Of a stretch of DNA of 59,448 nucleotides, positions 1-8,307 are shown in pieces; position 1 is the stretch's first letter, and every line of letters begins with the position of its first letter. The DNA lies in the NCBI RefSeq assembly GCF_019049285.1, contig NZ_JAGMUL010000046.1:1-59448 (forward strand), read 5' to 3'. The translations under genes and the position numbers were made by a program. This DNA comes from Streptomyces sp. AC550_RSS872 (GTDB lineage: Bacteria > Actinomycetota > Actinomycetes > Streptomycetales > Streptomycetaceae). The notes beneath the pieces were generated by a model. That model was given only the letters and a program-made list of their open reading frames with translations, was not told the DNA's origin and ran no database searches.

Positions 1-196
1 CTCCTCCGCCTTGCAGCTGCACGCACCAGGCCCCGCTCGGGTCGGCTGAAAGGAGCCGCGCCTCACAGCCGGGCTGATCCAAACGACAGGGCCTAGGTCT
101 CCGGGGGCGGTCGTGAGTCCCTGCCGCCGGCGACTGGCGCCCGCGAGGTTTTACGTATAACCTCTCCCGTCAATCGCACCTCCCCGGAAGGCCCCG
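1..196. other. Left edge, no assignable gene
   Basis: This 196-base stretch precedes the first gene. Short reading frames enter from the left on the + strand; one stops at 46-48 and could be the tail of an upstream gene, but it is too short to assign. The right part (about 110-164) has G/C-rich self-complementary sequence followed by an AT-rich palindrome, so it most likely holds the promoter and leader of the VOC-adenosine deaminase genes. I compared it by eye with common riboswitch consensus features (TPP, cobalamin, ydaO) and found no match. Confidence 0.4.
145..164. promoter_or_regulatory. 20-bp near-perfect palindrome, likely operator
   Basis: GAGGTTTTACGTATAACCTC matches its own reverse complement at 18 of 20 positions: 6-bp arms GAGGTT/AACCTC around a TACGTA core. 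Its AT-rich centre stands out in this GC-rich sequence. It ends 32 bases before the VOC start codon, where a repressor site would be expected. The cognate regulator is not identifiable from the window. Confidence 0.55.
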
Positions 197-583
197 ATGA
201 GACGTATCGCCCTGGTCACCCTCGTCGTCGACGACTACGACGAGGCGATCCGTTTCTACACCGAAGCCCTCGGCTTCCGGCTCGTCGAGGACACCCCGCG
301 TCCGGACGGCTCGCGCTGGGTCGTCGTCGCGGCCGACGATCAGGGCACCGCGCTGCTGCTGGCCCGGGCCAAGGGGGACGAGCAGCGGGCCCGGGTCGGC
401 GACCAGACCGGCGGGCGCGTCGGCTTCTTCCTGCACACCGACGACTTCGCCCGCGATCACGCCCGGATGCTCGCCGCGGGCGTGACCTTCCTGGAGGAGC
501 CCCGGCACGAGCCGTACGGTTCGGTCGCCGTCTTCCAGGACCTGTACGGCAATCGCTGGGACCTCCTCCAGCCCGCCGACTGA
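197..583 (+). CDS. VOC (glyoxalase/bleomycin resistance fold) protein
   Basis: A 128-residue single-domain VOC protein. The N-terminus reads MRRIALVTLVVDDYDEAIRF, the usual first beta strand and helix of the fold. The C-terminus carries the family pattern of a Gly/Tyr-rich strand before a final acidic-hydrophobic strand (DLYGNRWDLLQP, where the C-terminal metal-ligand segment lies). The family includes glyoxalases, dioxygenases and antibiotic-binding proteins; nothing here fixes the substrate. It lies 64 bases upstream of adenosine deaminase on the same strand, so the two may be co-transcribed behind the palindrome at 145-164. The ATG at 197 follows a purine-rich ribosome site (GGAAGG). Confidence 0.85.
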   Translation: MRRIALVTLVVDDYDEAIRFYTEALGFRLVEDTPRPDGSRWVVVAADDQGTALLLARAKGDEQRARVGDQTGGRVGFFLHTDDFARDHARMLAAGVTFLEEPRHEPYGSVAVFQDLYGNRWDLLQPAD

Positions 584-647
584 CCTCCCTTCGCCCCCGG
601 AAACCGCCCGGGACCGCCCCGCTCAAGGCTCAAGGAAAGACCCACCC

Positions 648-1712
648 ATGACTGCTACGCGCGTAGATGCCGATGTGATCCGCCGCCTCCCCAAGGCCGT
701 CCTGCACGACCACCTCGACGGCGGCCTGCGCCCCGCCACCGTGGTCGAGCTCGCGGCCGAGGTCGGCCACACCCTGCCCACCACCGACCCGGACGAGCTC
801 GCCGCCTGGTACTTCGAGGCCGCGAACTCCGGTGACCTGGTCCGCTACATCGCCACCTTCGAGCACACTCTCGCCGTGATGCAGACCCGTGAGGGCCTGC
901 TGCGCACCGCCGAGGAGTACGTCCTCGACCTGGCCGCCGACGGCGTCGTCTACGGCGAGGTGCGCTACGCCCCCGAGCTGAACACCAACGGCGGGCTGAC
1001 GCTCGCCGAGGTCGTCGAGACGGTCCAGGAAGGGCTCGCGGCCGGTATGGCCAAGGCCGCGGCCGCCGGCACCCCGGTGCGGGTCGGCACGCTGCTGTGC
1101 GGGATGCGGATGTTCGACCGGGTGCGTGAGGCCGCCGACCTCGCCGTGGCCTTCCGGGACGCCGGGGTCGTCGGCTTCGACATAGCCGGCGCCGAGGCCG
1201 GCTTCCCCGCCGCCGACCACCTGGACGCCTTCGAGCACCTGCGCCGCGAGAGCGTGCCGTTCACCATCCACGCCGGTGAGGCCGACGGCCTGTCCAGCAT
1301 CCACCAGGCCCTCCAGATCTGCGGCGCCCAGCGCATCGGCCACGGCGTGCGCATCACCGACGACATCGTGGACGGCAAGCTCGGCCGCCTCGCCGGCTGG
1401 GTGCGTGACCGCCGTATCGCGCTGGAGATGTGCCCGACGTCCAACCTCCAGACCGGCGCCGCCACCTCCATCGCCGAGCACCCGATCACCGCGCTGAAGG
1501 ACCTCGGTTTCCGCGTCACCCTCAACACCGACAACCGGCTGGTGTCGGGGACGACGATGACGCGCGAGATGTCGCTGCTGGTCGAGGAGGCCGGCTGGAC
1601 GGTCGAGGACCTGCGCACGGTCACGGTGAACGCCCTGAAGAGCGCGTTCATCCCGTTCGACGAGCGCAAGGCCCTCATCGAGGACGTGGTGCTCCCGGGC
1701 TACGTGCTCTGA
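648..1712 (+). CDS. add: Adenosine deaminase
   Basis: A 354-residue metal-dependent deaminase converting adenosine to inosine (and deoxyadenosine to deoxyinosine) in purine salvage. The TIM-barrel signatures are present: zinc ligands in HDHLDG (His20, His22), HAGE (His208 and catalytic Glu211), the HG motif near His232, and the metal-binding aspartate in LNTDN near residue 295. The latter is normally followed by a second acidic residue (DD) but has Asn here. Length and motif spacing match bacterial adenosine deaminases. AAGGAAAG lies about 10 bases before the ATG. The gene's end overlaps the end of the convergent DinB gene by 13 bases. Confidence 0.93.
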   Translation: MTATRVDADVIRRLPKAVLHDHLDGGLRPATVVELAAEVGHTLPTTDPDELAAWYFEAANSGDLVRYIATFEHTLAVMQTREGLLRTAEEYVLDLAADGVVYGEVRYAPELNTNGGLTLAEVVETVQEGLAAGMAKAAAAGTPVRVGTLLCGMRMFDRVREAADLAVAFRDAGVVGFDIAGAEAGFPAADHLDAFEHLRRESVPFTIHAGEADGLSSIHQALQICGAQRIGHGVRITDDIVDGKLGRLAGWVRDRRIALEMCPTSNLQTGAATSIAEHPITALKDLGFRVTLNTDNRLVSGTTMTREMSLLVEEAGWTVEDLRTVTVNALKSAFIPFDERKALIEDVVLPGYVL

Positions 1713-2209
1713 ATCAGCCCGCGCACATAGGCGGCCTGTCCGACGTGCTGAAGATCGTCGGACAGGACGCTTACCAGCCGTACGCCCAGGCTGACCGGCG
1801 GATCCCAGCGCTCGTCCACAATGCGCTCCAGATCCTTGGCGGCCACCTCGCGCAGGGCTCCCACGGTCTGGGCGTGCACGGCGTCGTAGTAGCCGGTCAG
1901 CAGGTCACCGGAGTCGACCCGCACCTTGGCGACCTTCGCCGCGGTGTGGCCGTAGCCGGTGTCGTGGCGCGGCAGGTCGAGGCCGAAGGTCTTCTGGAAG
2001 TCCTGGGTCAGCCAGACCTGGTCGAGGTCGAAGGCGTCGGCGATGTGGTCGTCCTGGACACGGGTGAGATGCCAGATCAGCCAGGCGACGGAGTTGGCGT
2101 CGGGGGAGGGGCGGGCGACGAGGTCGTCCGGGTCCAGGCCCTCGACGGCGGCGTGGACTTCTTCCTGGATGCGGTTGTACCCGTCGATGAGGATGTCCTT
2201 CGCATGCAT
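1700..2209 (-). CDS. DinB/DUF664-type protein (mycothiol transferase-like)
   Basis: A protein of about 169 residues of the DinB four-helix fold, in the DUF664 branch common in actinomycetes. The conserved histidines of the metal site appear in WLIWHLTRVQDDH and near the C-terminus in DDLQHVGQAAYVRG. Known members are metal-dependent thiol transferases using mycothiol (or bacillithiol in Firmicutes), often in detoxification; the substrate here is unknown. I chose the ATG at 2209 (MHAKDILIDGYNR), where family similarity begins, over a TTG 18 bases upstream. It is convergent with adenosine deaminase, and the two genes overlap at their 3' ends. Confidence 0.82.
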   Translation of the reverse strand: MHAKDILIDGYNRIQEEVHAAVEGLDPDDLVARPSPDANSVAWLIWHLTRVQDDHIADAFDLDQVWLTQDFQKTFGLDLPRHDTGYGHTAAKVAKVRVDSGDLLTGYYDAVHAQTVGALREVAAKDLERIVDERWDPPVSLGVRLVSVLSDDLQHVGQAAYVRGLIQST

Positions 2210-2259
2210 GGCTCCACCATCGCGCAAAGCCGTCCGGCACGCGCCCTTGGAACCGGCCG

Positions 2260-3150
2260 TCAGGCCGCGCCGTCCGTCTCCAGCAGTGCCATCAGGGCCC
2301 GCGCCGCCGGGCTCGTGGCCTGCGGGGGCGGCAGCAGTGCGACCGTCTCGTAGACGGTCTCGCCGGTGCCCTTCACCGGCAGTGCGGTCAGTGAGCCGCG
2401 CTTGTGCCGGAAGTGGCGCGGAACGACGGCGATGCCGAGATCCTCGTCCACCAGGTCCAGGAGGCTGTGCACGTCGTTGACCTCCAGGGCGACCGTCCGT
2501 CGTACGCCCGCCGCCGCGAAGACGGCATCGGTGGTGCGGCGCGGCCCCCAGTCCGGGTGGAAGTCGACGAAGACCTCACCGCCCAGCTCCTCGGGGGTGA
2601 CTGCGGCGCCGGCCTGAGCGAGCCGGTGGCTGGGGTGGCACAGGACGGTCATCGGCTCGCCGGTGAGCGGTACGACCCGCAGCTGGTCGGTGTCCTCCTG
2701 CGCCGCGCGGACGGCGAAGGCCAGATCGAGGCGTCCGGCCGCGACCTCCTCCGCGAGCGCGCCCGACCCCGCCTGACGCAGACAGATCTCCACGTCCGGA
2801 TGCTGCCGCCGGAAGGCCGCGAGCAGCCCGGCCACATGCACCCCGGCGATGCACTGCTCGGACCCGAGCGCCAGCATCCCGCGCAGCACGCCCTGGACCG
2901 CGGCCACCGCCTCATGGGCGGCCCGCACCTGCGCCAGGATCCGTTCCGCCTCGCCCAGCAGCGCCCGCCCGGCCGGGGTGAGGGTGACCCTGCGGGTCGT
3001 CCGCACGAACAGCGGGGTCTGCAACTCCCGCTCCAAGGCCCGGATCGAGGCCGAAAGACCCGACTGGGAGACCATGAGGCGCTCGGCCGCCCGGGTGAAG
3101 TGGTGGTCCTCGGCGACCGCCACGAAGTGCTGGAGATGGCGCAGTTCCAT
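2260..3150 (-). CDS. LysR-family transcriptional regulator
   Basis: A 296-residue LysR-type regulator. It begins MELRHLQHFVAVAEDHHFTR, the classical LysR N-terminus, with the winged HTH over about residues 18-37 (AAERLMVSQSGLSASIRALE). A two-lobed periplasmic-binding-protein-like effector domain follows (about 90-290). An upstream in-frame start would add 51 unrelated residues, so the ATG at 3150 is preferred. It is divergent from the aldo/keto reductase at 3287, and a T-N11-A-type dyad lies directly upstream, so control of that reductase and autoregulation are likely. The effector is unknown. Confidence 0.9.
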   Translation of the reverse strand: MELRHLQHFVAVAEDHHFTRAAERLMVSQSGLSASIRALERELQTPLFVRTTRRVTLTPAGRALLGEAERILAQVRAAHEAVAAVQGVLRGMLALGSEQCIAGVHVAGLLAAFRRQHPDVEICLRQAGSGALAEEVAAGRLDLAFAVRAAQEDTDQLRVVPLTGEPMTVLCHPSHRLAQAGAAVTPEELGGEVFVDFHPDWGPRRTTDAVFAAAGVRRTVALEVNDVHSLLDLVDEDLGIAVVPRHFRHKRGSLTALPVKGTGETVYETVALLPPPQATSPAARALMALLETDGAA

Positions 3151-3152
3151 GA

Positions 3153-3173
3153 TTGAGCAGCGTATTCGCTGAA
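3153..3173. promoter_or_regulatory. LysR-type dyad between regulator and reductase genes
   Basis: TTGAGCAGCGTATTCGCTGAA has inverted arms TTnAGC-N9-GCTnAA, which fits the interrupted T-N11-A dyads bound by LysR regulators. It begins 2 bases upstream of the regulator's start codon in the divergent intergenic region. Its position suggests autorepression together with control of the aldo/keto reductase. Confidence 0.45.
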
Positions 3174-3286
3174 TCCCATCTGATTTACCTGTTGGACCAC
3201 TGCCCGCAGGTCGCGACAGCATGGACGGCGACTGGAAACCGGCTCTTCGGAGCCGTTCTTCGTGTGCCAACCCCTCTGGAGTCGCG

Positions 3287-4282
3287 TTGTACACCGCACA
3301 CACCGACCGCTACGCGGACATGCCCTACCGGCGCACCGGACGCAGCGGCCTCAAGCTCCCCGCGCTGTCCCTCGGTCTGTGGCACAACTTCGGGCCGGCG
3401 GACCGCTCGGTCGAGCACCAGCGGGCCATCCTGCGCCGCGCCTTCGACCTCGGCGTCACCCACTTCGACCTGGCCAACAACTACGGCCCGCCGCCCGGGG
3501 CCGCCGAGTCGGCGTTCGGCGAGGCACTGAAGGCGGACTTCGCGCCGTACCGGGACGAGCTGATCATCTCGACCAAGGCCGGCTATCTGATGTGGCCCGG
3601 CCCGTACGGCGAGTGGGGTTCCCGCAAGTACCTGCTGTCCTCGCTCGACCAGAGCCTGAAGCGGATGGGTCTGGAGTACGTCGACATCTTCTACTCGCAC
3701 CGCCCCGACCCGGACACTCCGCTGGAGGAGACGATGGGGGCTCTGCACTCGGCGGTGCAGCAGGGCAAGGCGCTGTACGTCGGCATCTCCAACTACTCGG
3801 CCGAGCAGACCCGTCAGGCCGCCCGCATCCTGGGCGAGCTGGGCACCCCGCTGCTCATCCACCAGCCCGCCTACTCGATGCTGAACCGCAGCCCCGAGGA
3901 GGAGGGCCTGCTCGACGCCCTGGACGAGCTTCAGGTCGGCTCGATCGTCTTCTCCCCGTTGGCGCAGGGCCAGCTGACCTCCCGCTATCTCGACGGCATC
4001 CCGAAGGACTCGCGGGCCGCGAGCGGCAGCCCGTTCCTGAACGCCGACGCGATCACCGAGGAGCTGCTGGGCAAGCTGCGTGCCCTGAACGAGATCGCGG
4101 GGTCCCGCGGGCAGACGCTGGCCCAGCTGGCCCTGGCCTGGGTCCTGCGCGGCGGCCGGGTGACCTCGGCGCTCGTCGGTGCGAGCAGCGCCCAGCAGAT
4201 CGAGGACAGCGTCGCCGCCACCCGCAACCTCGACTTCGACGCGGAGGAACTGGCCCGGATCGAGGAGATCCTCAAGGGCTGA
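3287..4282 (+). CDS. Aldo/keto reductase, glyceraldehyde 3-phosphate reductase-like (YghZ/GPR type)
   Basis: A 331-residue NADPH-dependent aldo/keto reductase. Blocks such as LSLGLWHNFG, THFDLANNYGPPPG, YRDELIISTKAGY, MWPGPYG and GLEYVDIFYSHR correspond closely to E. coli YghZ (L-glyceraldehyde 3-phosphate reductase), so methylglyoxal or triose-phosphate detoxification is a reasonable guess. The tetrad is visible: Asp and Tyr in DLANNYG, Lys in STKAG, His in YSHR. I prefer the TTG start at 3287 (giving MYTAHTDRYADM): it has a CTGGAG ribosome site 5 bases upstream and fits the family's usual N-terminus, whereas the ATG at 3221 adds 22 poor residues. Transcribed divergently from the LysR gene. 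Confidence 0.88.
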   Translation: MYTAHTDRYADMPYRRTGRSGLKLPALSLGLWHNFGPADRSVEHQRAILRRAFDLGVTHFDLANNYGPPPGAAESAFGEALKADFAPYRDELIISTKAGYLMWPGPYGEWGSRKYLLSSLDQSLKRMGLEYVDIFYSHRPDPDTPLEETMGALHSAVQQGKALYVGISNYSAEQTRQAARILGELGTPLLIHQPAYSMLNRSPEEEGLLDALDELQVGSIVFSPLAQGQLTSRYLDGIPKDSRAASGSPFLNADAITEELLGKLRALNEIAGSRGQTLAQLALAWVLRGGRVTSALVGASSAQQIEDSVAATRNLDFDAEELARIEEILKG

Positions 4283-4559
4283 GCCGCTCCGTCAGGCGCA
4301 CGGTCACCGAGTCGCCCTCCTGCTTCCCGATGGCCTCGCGCACCTCGGCCTTCACGGGAAGCTTGTGGGTGCCGTCGCCGAGGGCCATGAACGAACTCTG
4401 GAACGGATGTCCGTCGACCGTCCCCCGGACCTTGACCAGGCCACGGGTACCGAAGAAGTCGACGGACTCCGGCCAGACGACATAGGTCCAGCCGCCTTCG
4501 CTGGGGCTCTTGAGCAGGACGGCGGTGAATTCCGCGTCCACTCGCGTGTTCGTGGTCAT
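4272..4559 (-). CDS. DUF1905 domain protein
   Basis: A small 95-residue protein composed of the DUF1905 beta-barrel domain (motifs WTYVVWPESVDFFGTRG and VRGTVDGHPFQSSFMALGDG). The family is widespread in actinobacteria, sometimes fused to a YdeI/OmpD-like C-terminal part, and has no firmly assigned function. The ATG at 4559 follows a GGAG ribosome site; an in-frame start further up would add 18 residues. Its 3' end overlaps the convergent aldo/keto reductase gene by 11 bases. Confidence 0.8.
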   Translation of the reverse strand: MTTNTRVDAEFTAVLLKSPSEGGWTYVVWPESVDFFGTRGLVKVRGTVDGHPFQSSFMALGDGTHKLPVKAEVREAIGKQEGDSVTVRLTERLSP

Positions 4560-4921
4560 GGTGTACTCCGTTCGCGGCGGTCCGTCACGGCCTTCACTGG
4601 TCACGGCCTTCACCGGCCGTGGCCTTCACCGCTCAGACCGCCGCGAGAGGCCGAACTCATCGCTCATGTCCCGGCGGGCACCACCCGGTAATGCCCCGGT
4701 CACACCCCGGGTTGACGTGTACCCGCCGTGTTTCGGCCAATACTGGCTGTGAATATGCCAGGAGACTGGCCGGAAAGTCGTGGTGACAGTGTTTCAGTAG
4801 TGAACATACTCAACTACGAGGGTGCCTCACATGGGGCGACGGCGCCCTTACGCACCGCTCATGGGCCGCAGGGAAAGCGAGGACCGCCGACAGGCGAACA
4901 CGGCAACACGGGGGAGGCAAC
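4560..4921. other. Intergenic region with tandem repeats and divergent promoters
   Basis: No gene is evident. The left part holds the 16-bp repeats listed separately; the right part (4740-4820) is less GC-rich and probably carries the promoter of the 4922 gene. An AT-richer segment around 4795-4815 (AGTGAACATACTCAACTACG) contains a CATACT hexamer that could serve as a -10 element, without a clear -35 partner. Confidence 0.4.
4585..4632. repeat. Three tandem 16-bp repeats
   Basis: TCACGGCCTTCACTGG (4585-4600) is followed directly by TCACGGCCTTCACCGG and then a diverged third copy containing GTGGCCTTCACCG. The array starts 26 bases upstream of the DUF1905 start codon. It may be an operator array or simple replication slippage; nothing ties it to a particular regulator. 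Confidence 0.6.
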
Positions 4922-5332
4922 GTGCACGACGAGTTCCTGTGCCATGTCACCGCATACGGCGTCTGCGGCGGCCGGCGCATCGGTGTACCCCTGGGAACGT
5001 ACCGGGCGCCCACCCTGGCCCTCGCGCTGTGGTGGCTGCGGGACCGGGCCTCCTGGATCGCCGAGCGATTAGACCCGCGACCGGACGCCGAGCACTTCCC
5101 GCCGAGTGCGCTCGTCCCGGTCGCCGACAATGTGCCCGACGTGCCGGCCGTGCTCCGGGCCTGGTGCGGTGATCTGGGCCAACAGGAGCTGGTGGGCGAC
5201 GAGTTGGCGGCCGGGCGGCTGGTGCGGATCGCCGTGAGCGACGAGACCACCGAGTACGAACTGCTCGCCGAGTCGGTGGACGCCCTGCGGATGCAGCGGA
5301 CCATCCCGGCGCTGGTCGTGCCCGTCGGCTAG
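4922..5332 (+). CDS. Conserved hypothetical protein
   Basis: A 136-residue soluble protein with no recognised domain. It starts at a GTG (MHDEFLCHVTAYGVCGG) preceded by a very strong GGGGGAGG ribosome site 5 bases upstream. No signal peptide or membrane segment is seen. The middle is rich in Trp/Leu (LALALWWLRDRASW) and the C-terminal half is acidic with regular beta/alpha spacing. Codon use is typical of the neighbours, so it is probably a real gene. It stands alone, 71 bases upstream of the FHA-ABC transporter. Confidence 0.7.
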   Translation: MHDEFLCHVTAYGVCGGRRIGVPLGTYRAPTLALALWWLRDRASWIAERLDPRPDAEHFPPSALVPVADNVPDVPAVLRAWCGDLGQQELVGDELAAGRLVRIAVSDETTEYELLAESVDALRMQRTIPALVVPVG

Positions 5333-5403
5333 CCCAGTGGGCGGCGCGGGGGCGGGACTGGCGCAAGCAGGCGCATATCCGAACAGATCGATAGAATCAT
5401 GGC

Positions 5404-7749
5404 ATGGCGGAGCGACCGGCCGCACCGACTGCGCCTGAACTCGTCCTGGAGACCGAGTCGGGATCCACCGTGATGACCCCGGGCCGTGACTACCACGTCG
5501 GACGTGACCCCCTCAGCGACATCGTCATCGACGACGCCCGCGTCTCCTGGCACCACGCGGTGCTGCGCCCCGACGCCGACCACTGGACCCTCGCCGACGA
5601 GAACAGCACCAACGGCACCTACACCGAGGGCCACCGCATCCGCGAGTGGGACGTCGGTCCCGGCACCGTCATCCGCTTCGGCAACCCGTCCGACGGCCCC
5701 CGCGCGGTACTCCTCGACCGCACTCCTCCGGTCGGCGCCGCGAACCGCCCCTCGGCGGTCTCCATGCCCAGCCTCACGGGTACCTTCCGCCGGCCCACCA
5801 CCGTCCGGCCGCTGCCCGCCCGCGCCGTGCGCATCGGCCGCGCCGCCGACAACGACCTGGTCATCGACGACCTGATCGTCTCCCGTCACCACGCCGAGCT
5901 GCGCGCGCTGCCCGACGGCACGTACGAGATCGTCGACCTGGGCAGCCACAACGGCACCTACCTCAACGGCAGTTCCGTCACCCGTGCGCCCGTCGGTGTC
6001 GGTGACATCGTCGGCATCGGCCACTCCGCGTTCTGCCTGGTCGGGGAGGAACTCCAGGAGTACGTCGACACCGGCGAGGTCTCCCTGGAGGTGCAGGACC
6101 TCGCGGTCGCCGTCGACCACGGCCGCAAGCTCCTCCTCGACAACGTCTCCTTCCCGGTGGGGGAGAAGTGCCTGCTCGCCGTCGTCGGCCCGAGCGGTGC
6201 CGGCAAGTCCACGCTGCTCAACGCCCTCACCGGCCAGCGCCCCGCCGACCACGGCACCGTCCTCTACGACGGCCGCGACCTCTACCACGACTACGCCGAG
6301 CTTCGTCAGCGCATCGGCCTGGTCCCGCAGGACGACATCCTGCACGGCCAGCTCACCGTCCGCAGCGCCCTGTCCTACGCCGCCGAACTGCGCTTCCCGC
6401 AGGACACCGCCAAGGCCGAGCGCCGGGCCCGGGTCGACGAGGTCATCCACGAGCTGGGCCTGGAGCAGCGTGTCGACCAGCCCGTGCACAGCCTGTCGGG
6501 CGGCCAGCGCAAGCGCGTCAGCGTCGCCCTGGAACTGCTGACCAAGCCGTCGCTGCTGTTCCTCGACGAACCGACCTCAGGCCTCGACCCCGGCATGGAC
6601 CGTTCGGTGATGAACATGCTGCGCGGCCTCGCCGACGACGGCCGTACCGTCATCGTCGTCACCCACAGCGTGCTCAGCCTCGACATCTGCGACCGGCTCC
6701 TCGTCCTCGCGCCGGGCGGACGGATCGCCTACTACGGCCCGCCCGAGGAGACCTTGCTCTTCTTCGGCTTCGAGCACTGGCCGGAGGCCTTCGAGGCCTT
6801 CGAACGCGACCAGGAACGGGACTGGGCGGGCGACTACCGTGCCTCGATCTACCACCGGCAGTACATCGCCGACGCCACCGCACAGCCCCGGCAGCCCCGC
6901 ACCGGCCCGGTCCTCATCACCCGGCCGCCCCGGCCGCGCAACCGCCGCGCCCAGCTCGGCACCCTGATCCGGCGCTACGCCTCGGCGCTCGGCGCCGACC
7001 GCACCTTCCTCGCCATCATGATCGCCCTGCCGTTCGTGATGGGGGCGATGACCCGCGCGCTCGCGGGCGGCAGCCTGACCCAGGACAAGGCGACGAGCGC
7101 CCTGCTGATCCTGTGCGTCGGCGGCGTCCTCACCGGCGCCGCGAACGCCGTACGCGAACTGGTCAAGGAGCGCGTCATCTACCAGCGCGAGCGCGCCGTC
7201 GGCCTGCCCAGATCGGCGTATCTGATGTCCAAGGTGGTGGTCCTGGGGACGATCACCGTGCTCCAGGCCGTCGTGCTGACCCTGGTCGCGCTGCTCGGCG
7301 TCGACCTCAACGCGCCCGGCGGCGAAGGCGTGTTGATGCCGCCCCTCGTCGAGATCACCGTCGCCGTCGCCCTGCTGGCCTTCACGGCGATGATGCTCGG
7401 CCTGGTCGTCTCCGCGCTGGTGCGCAAGGAGGAGGTGACCATGCCGCTGCTGGTGCTGCTCGCCATCGTCCAGGTCGTCTTCTGCGGGGCGCTTCTGAAG
7501 CTCGACGGTGTTCCCGGCCTGGAGCAGCTGTCCTGGGTGGTGCCCTCCCGGTGGGCGTTCGGCGCGATGGCCGGCACCGTCGATCTGGCCCGGATCGCGC
7601 CCGGAGACCTGACCGGCGATCCGCTGTTCGAGCACTCACCCGGGGTGTGGCTGCTCAACGTGGGCATGCTCGTCGTGCTCTCGCTCCTCTTCGGCTACCT
7701 CGTCTCCCGGCTGCTGCGCCGGCGCGAACCCGTCGTGATGCGGAAGTAG
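5404..7749 (+). CDS. FHA-FHA-ABC transporter (Rv1747-like half transporter)
   Basis: A 781-residue membrane protein with two N-terminal forkhead-associated domains, an ABC ATPase and an ABC-2 membrane domain. FHA1 covers about 20-95 (GRDPLSD, SWHHA, NGTY); FHA2 about 140-215 (GRAADND, SRHHAE, NGTYLNG). The ATPase has Walker A GPSGAGKST at about 262-270, signature LSGGQRKR near 364 and Walker B LLFLDEPTSGLD near 385. Six hydrophobic helices follow from about 535. This order matches mycobacterial Rv1747, whose FHA domains bind phosphothreonines made by PknF. The kinase gene two genes downstream fits that partnership. The ATG has no obvious ribosome site; TAGAAT at 5392-5397 could be a -10 box for a near-leaderless transcript. 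Confidence 0.9.
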   Translation: MAERPAAPTAPELVLETESGSTVMTPGRDYHVGRDPLSDIVIDDARVSWHHAVLRPDADHWTLADENSTNGTYTEGHRIREWDVGPGTVIRFGNPSDGPRAVLLDRTPPVGAANRPSAVSMPSLTGTFRRPTTVRPLPARAVRIGRAADNDLVIDDLIVSRHHAELRALPDGTYEIVDLGSHNGTYLNGSSVTRAPVGVGDIVGIGHSAFCLVGEELQEYVDTGEVSLEVQDLAVAVDHGRKLLLDNVSFPVGEKCLLAVVGPSGAGKSTLLNALTGQRPADHGTVLYDGRDLYHDYAELRQRIGLVPQDDILHGQLTVRSALSYAAELRFPQDTAKAERRARVDEVIHELGLEQRVDQPVHSLSGGQRKRVSVALELLTKPSLLFLDEPTSGLDPGMDRSVMNMLRGLADDGRTVIVVTHSVLSLDICDRLLVLAPGGRIAYYGPPEETLLFFGFEHWPEAFEAFERDQERDWAGDYRASIYHRQYIADATAQPRQPRTGPVLITRPPRPRNRRAQLGTLIRRYASALGADRTFLAIMIALPFVMGAMTRALAGGSLTQDKATSALLILCVGGVLTGAANAVRELVKERVIYQRERAVGLPRSAYLMSKVVVLGTITVLQAVVLTLVALLGVDLNAPGGEGVLMPPLVEITVAVALLAFTAMMLGLVVSALVRKEEVTMPLLVLLAIVQVVFCGALLKLDGVPGLEQLSWVVPSRWAFGAMAGTVDLARIAPGDLTGDPLFEHSPGVWLLNVGMLVVLSLLFGYLVSRLLRRREPVVMRK

Positions 7750-7758
7750 GCGCGGACC

Positions 7759-8307
7759 ATGGCATCCCCCGGCTTCCGGCCCACCCACGTCGTCCCCCAG
7801 CGCGGCATGCCCGCCTGGGAGGAGCCCGACCCCGCCCGGCCCACCGTGCCCCTCGACCCGTTCCTGCCGGTCCGGCTGGTCGAACGGCGGGGCGACTGGG
7901 GGCACGTCCTGTGCGCCAACGGATGGTCGGCCTGGGTCGACGGCCGCTTCCTGGTCGCCGTGCCCCAGGACCCGCCCACCGCCGCCGACGGGCCGGTCAC
8001 CCGTACGGCCGATCCGCGCCCGCTGCTCACCCGCGTCGAGCGGGTGCTGGCCGACTACCGGTCCGCGGTGGAGGACCTGGCGTCCGGCGGCATGGACGGC
8101 GAGTCCTTCCGCGCCCGCACCTCGGGGCTGCGGATCGGGGCGGTCGTCGACGGGGAGTCCATGTGGCTGTACGACGCCGAGCAGGGGCGGTGGGAGTACG
8201 TGGACGGCACCCGGCTAACCACCTACGCCACGGACGACGGCCCCCGCGCCGCCGCCGACGACCCCGGCCATGCCCCGACCAGGGTCGTGACGCCCGATGG
8301 CCCGTGA
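7759..8307 (+). CDS. Hypothetical protein between FHA-ABC transporter and kinase
   Basis: A 182-residue protein not assigned to a family. The N-terminal third has an SH3-like pattern (PVRLVERRGDWGHVLCANGW, then SAWVDGRFLV), as in bacterial SH3 modules. The C-terminal half is predicted helical, then beta with aromatic residues (MWLYDAEQGRWEYVDG). There is no signal peptide or membrane helix. It lies 9 bases after the transporter and overlaps the kinase start by 11 bases, so the three are one transcription unit. It is probably an accessory or substrate protein of that kinase-transporter pair (inference). Confidence 0.72.
   Translation: MASPGFRPTHVVPQRGMPAWEEPDPARPTVPLDPFLPVRLVERRGDWGHVLCANGWSAWVDGRFLVAVPQDPPTAADGPVTRTADPRPLLTRVERVLADYRSAVEDLASGGMDGESFRARTSGLRIGAVVDGESMWLYDAEQGRWEYVDGTRLTTYATDDGPRAAADDPGHAPTRVVTPDGP

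Noticed and set aside
1..144. Possible riboswitch or structured RNA at the left edge
   Set aside because: The sequence is G/C-rich and self-complementary, but I found no match to conserved cores of riboswitches I know, and any Streptomyces leader can look like this.
630..1481. Long minus-strand open frame inside adenosine deaminase
   Set aside because: High GC leaves antisense frames open for long stretches; the composition is Gly/Val/Asp-rich low complexity, with no family resemblance, under a clear real gene.
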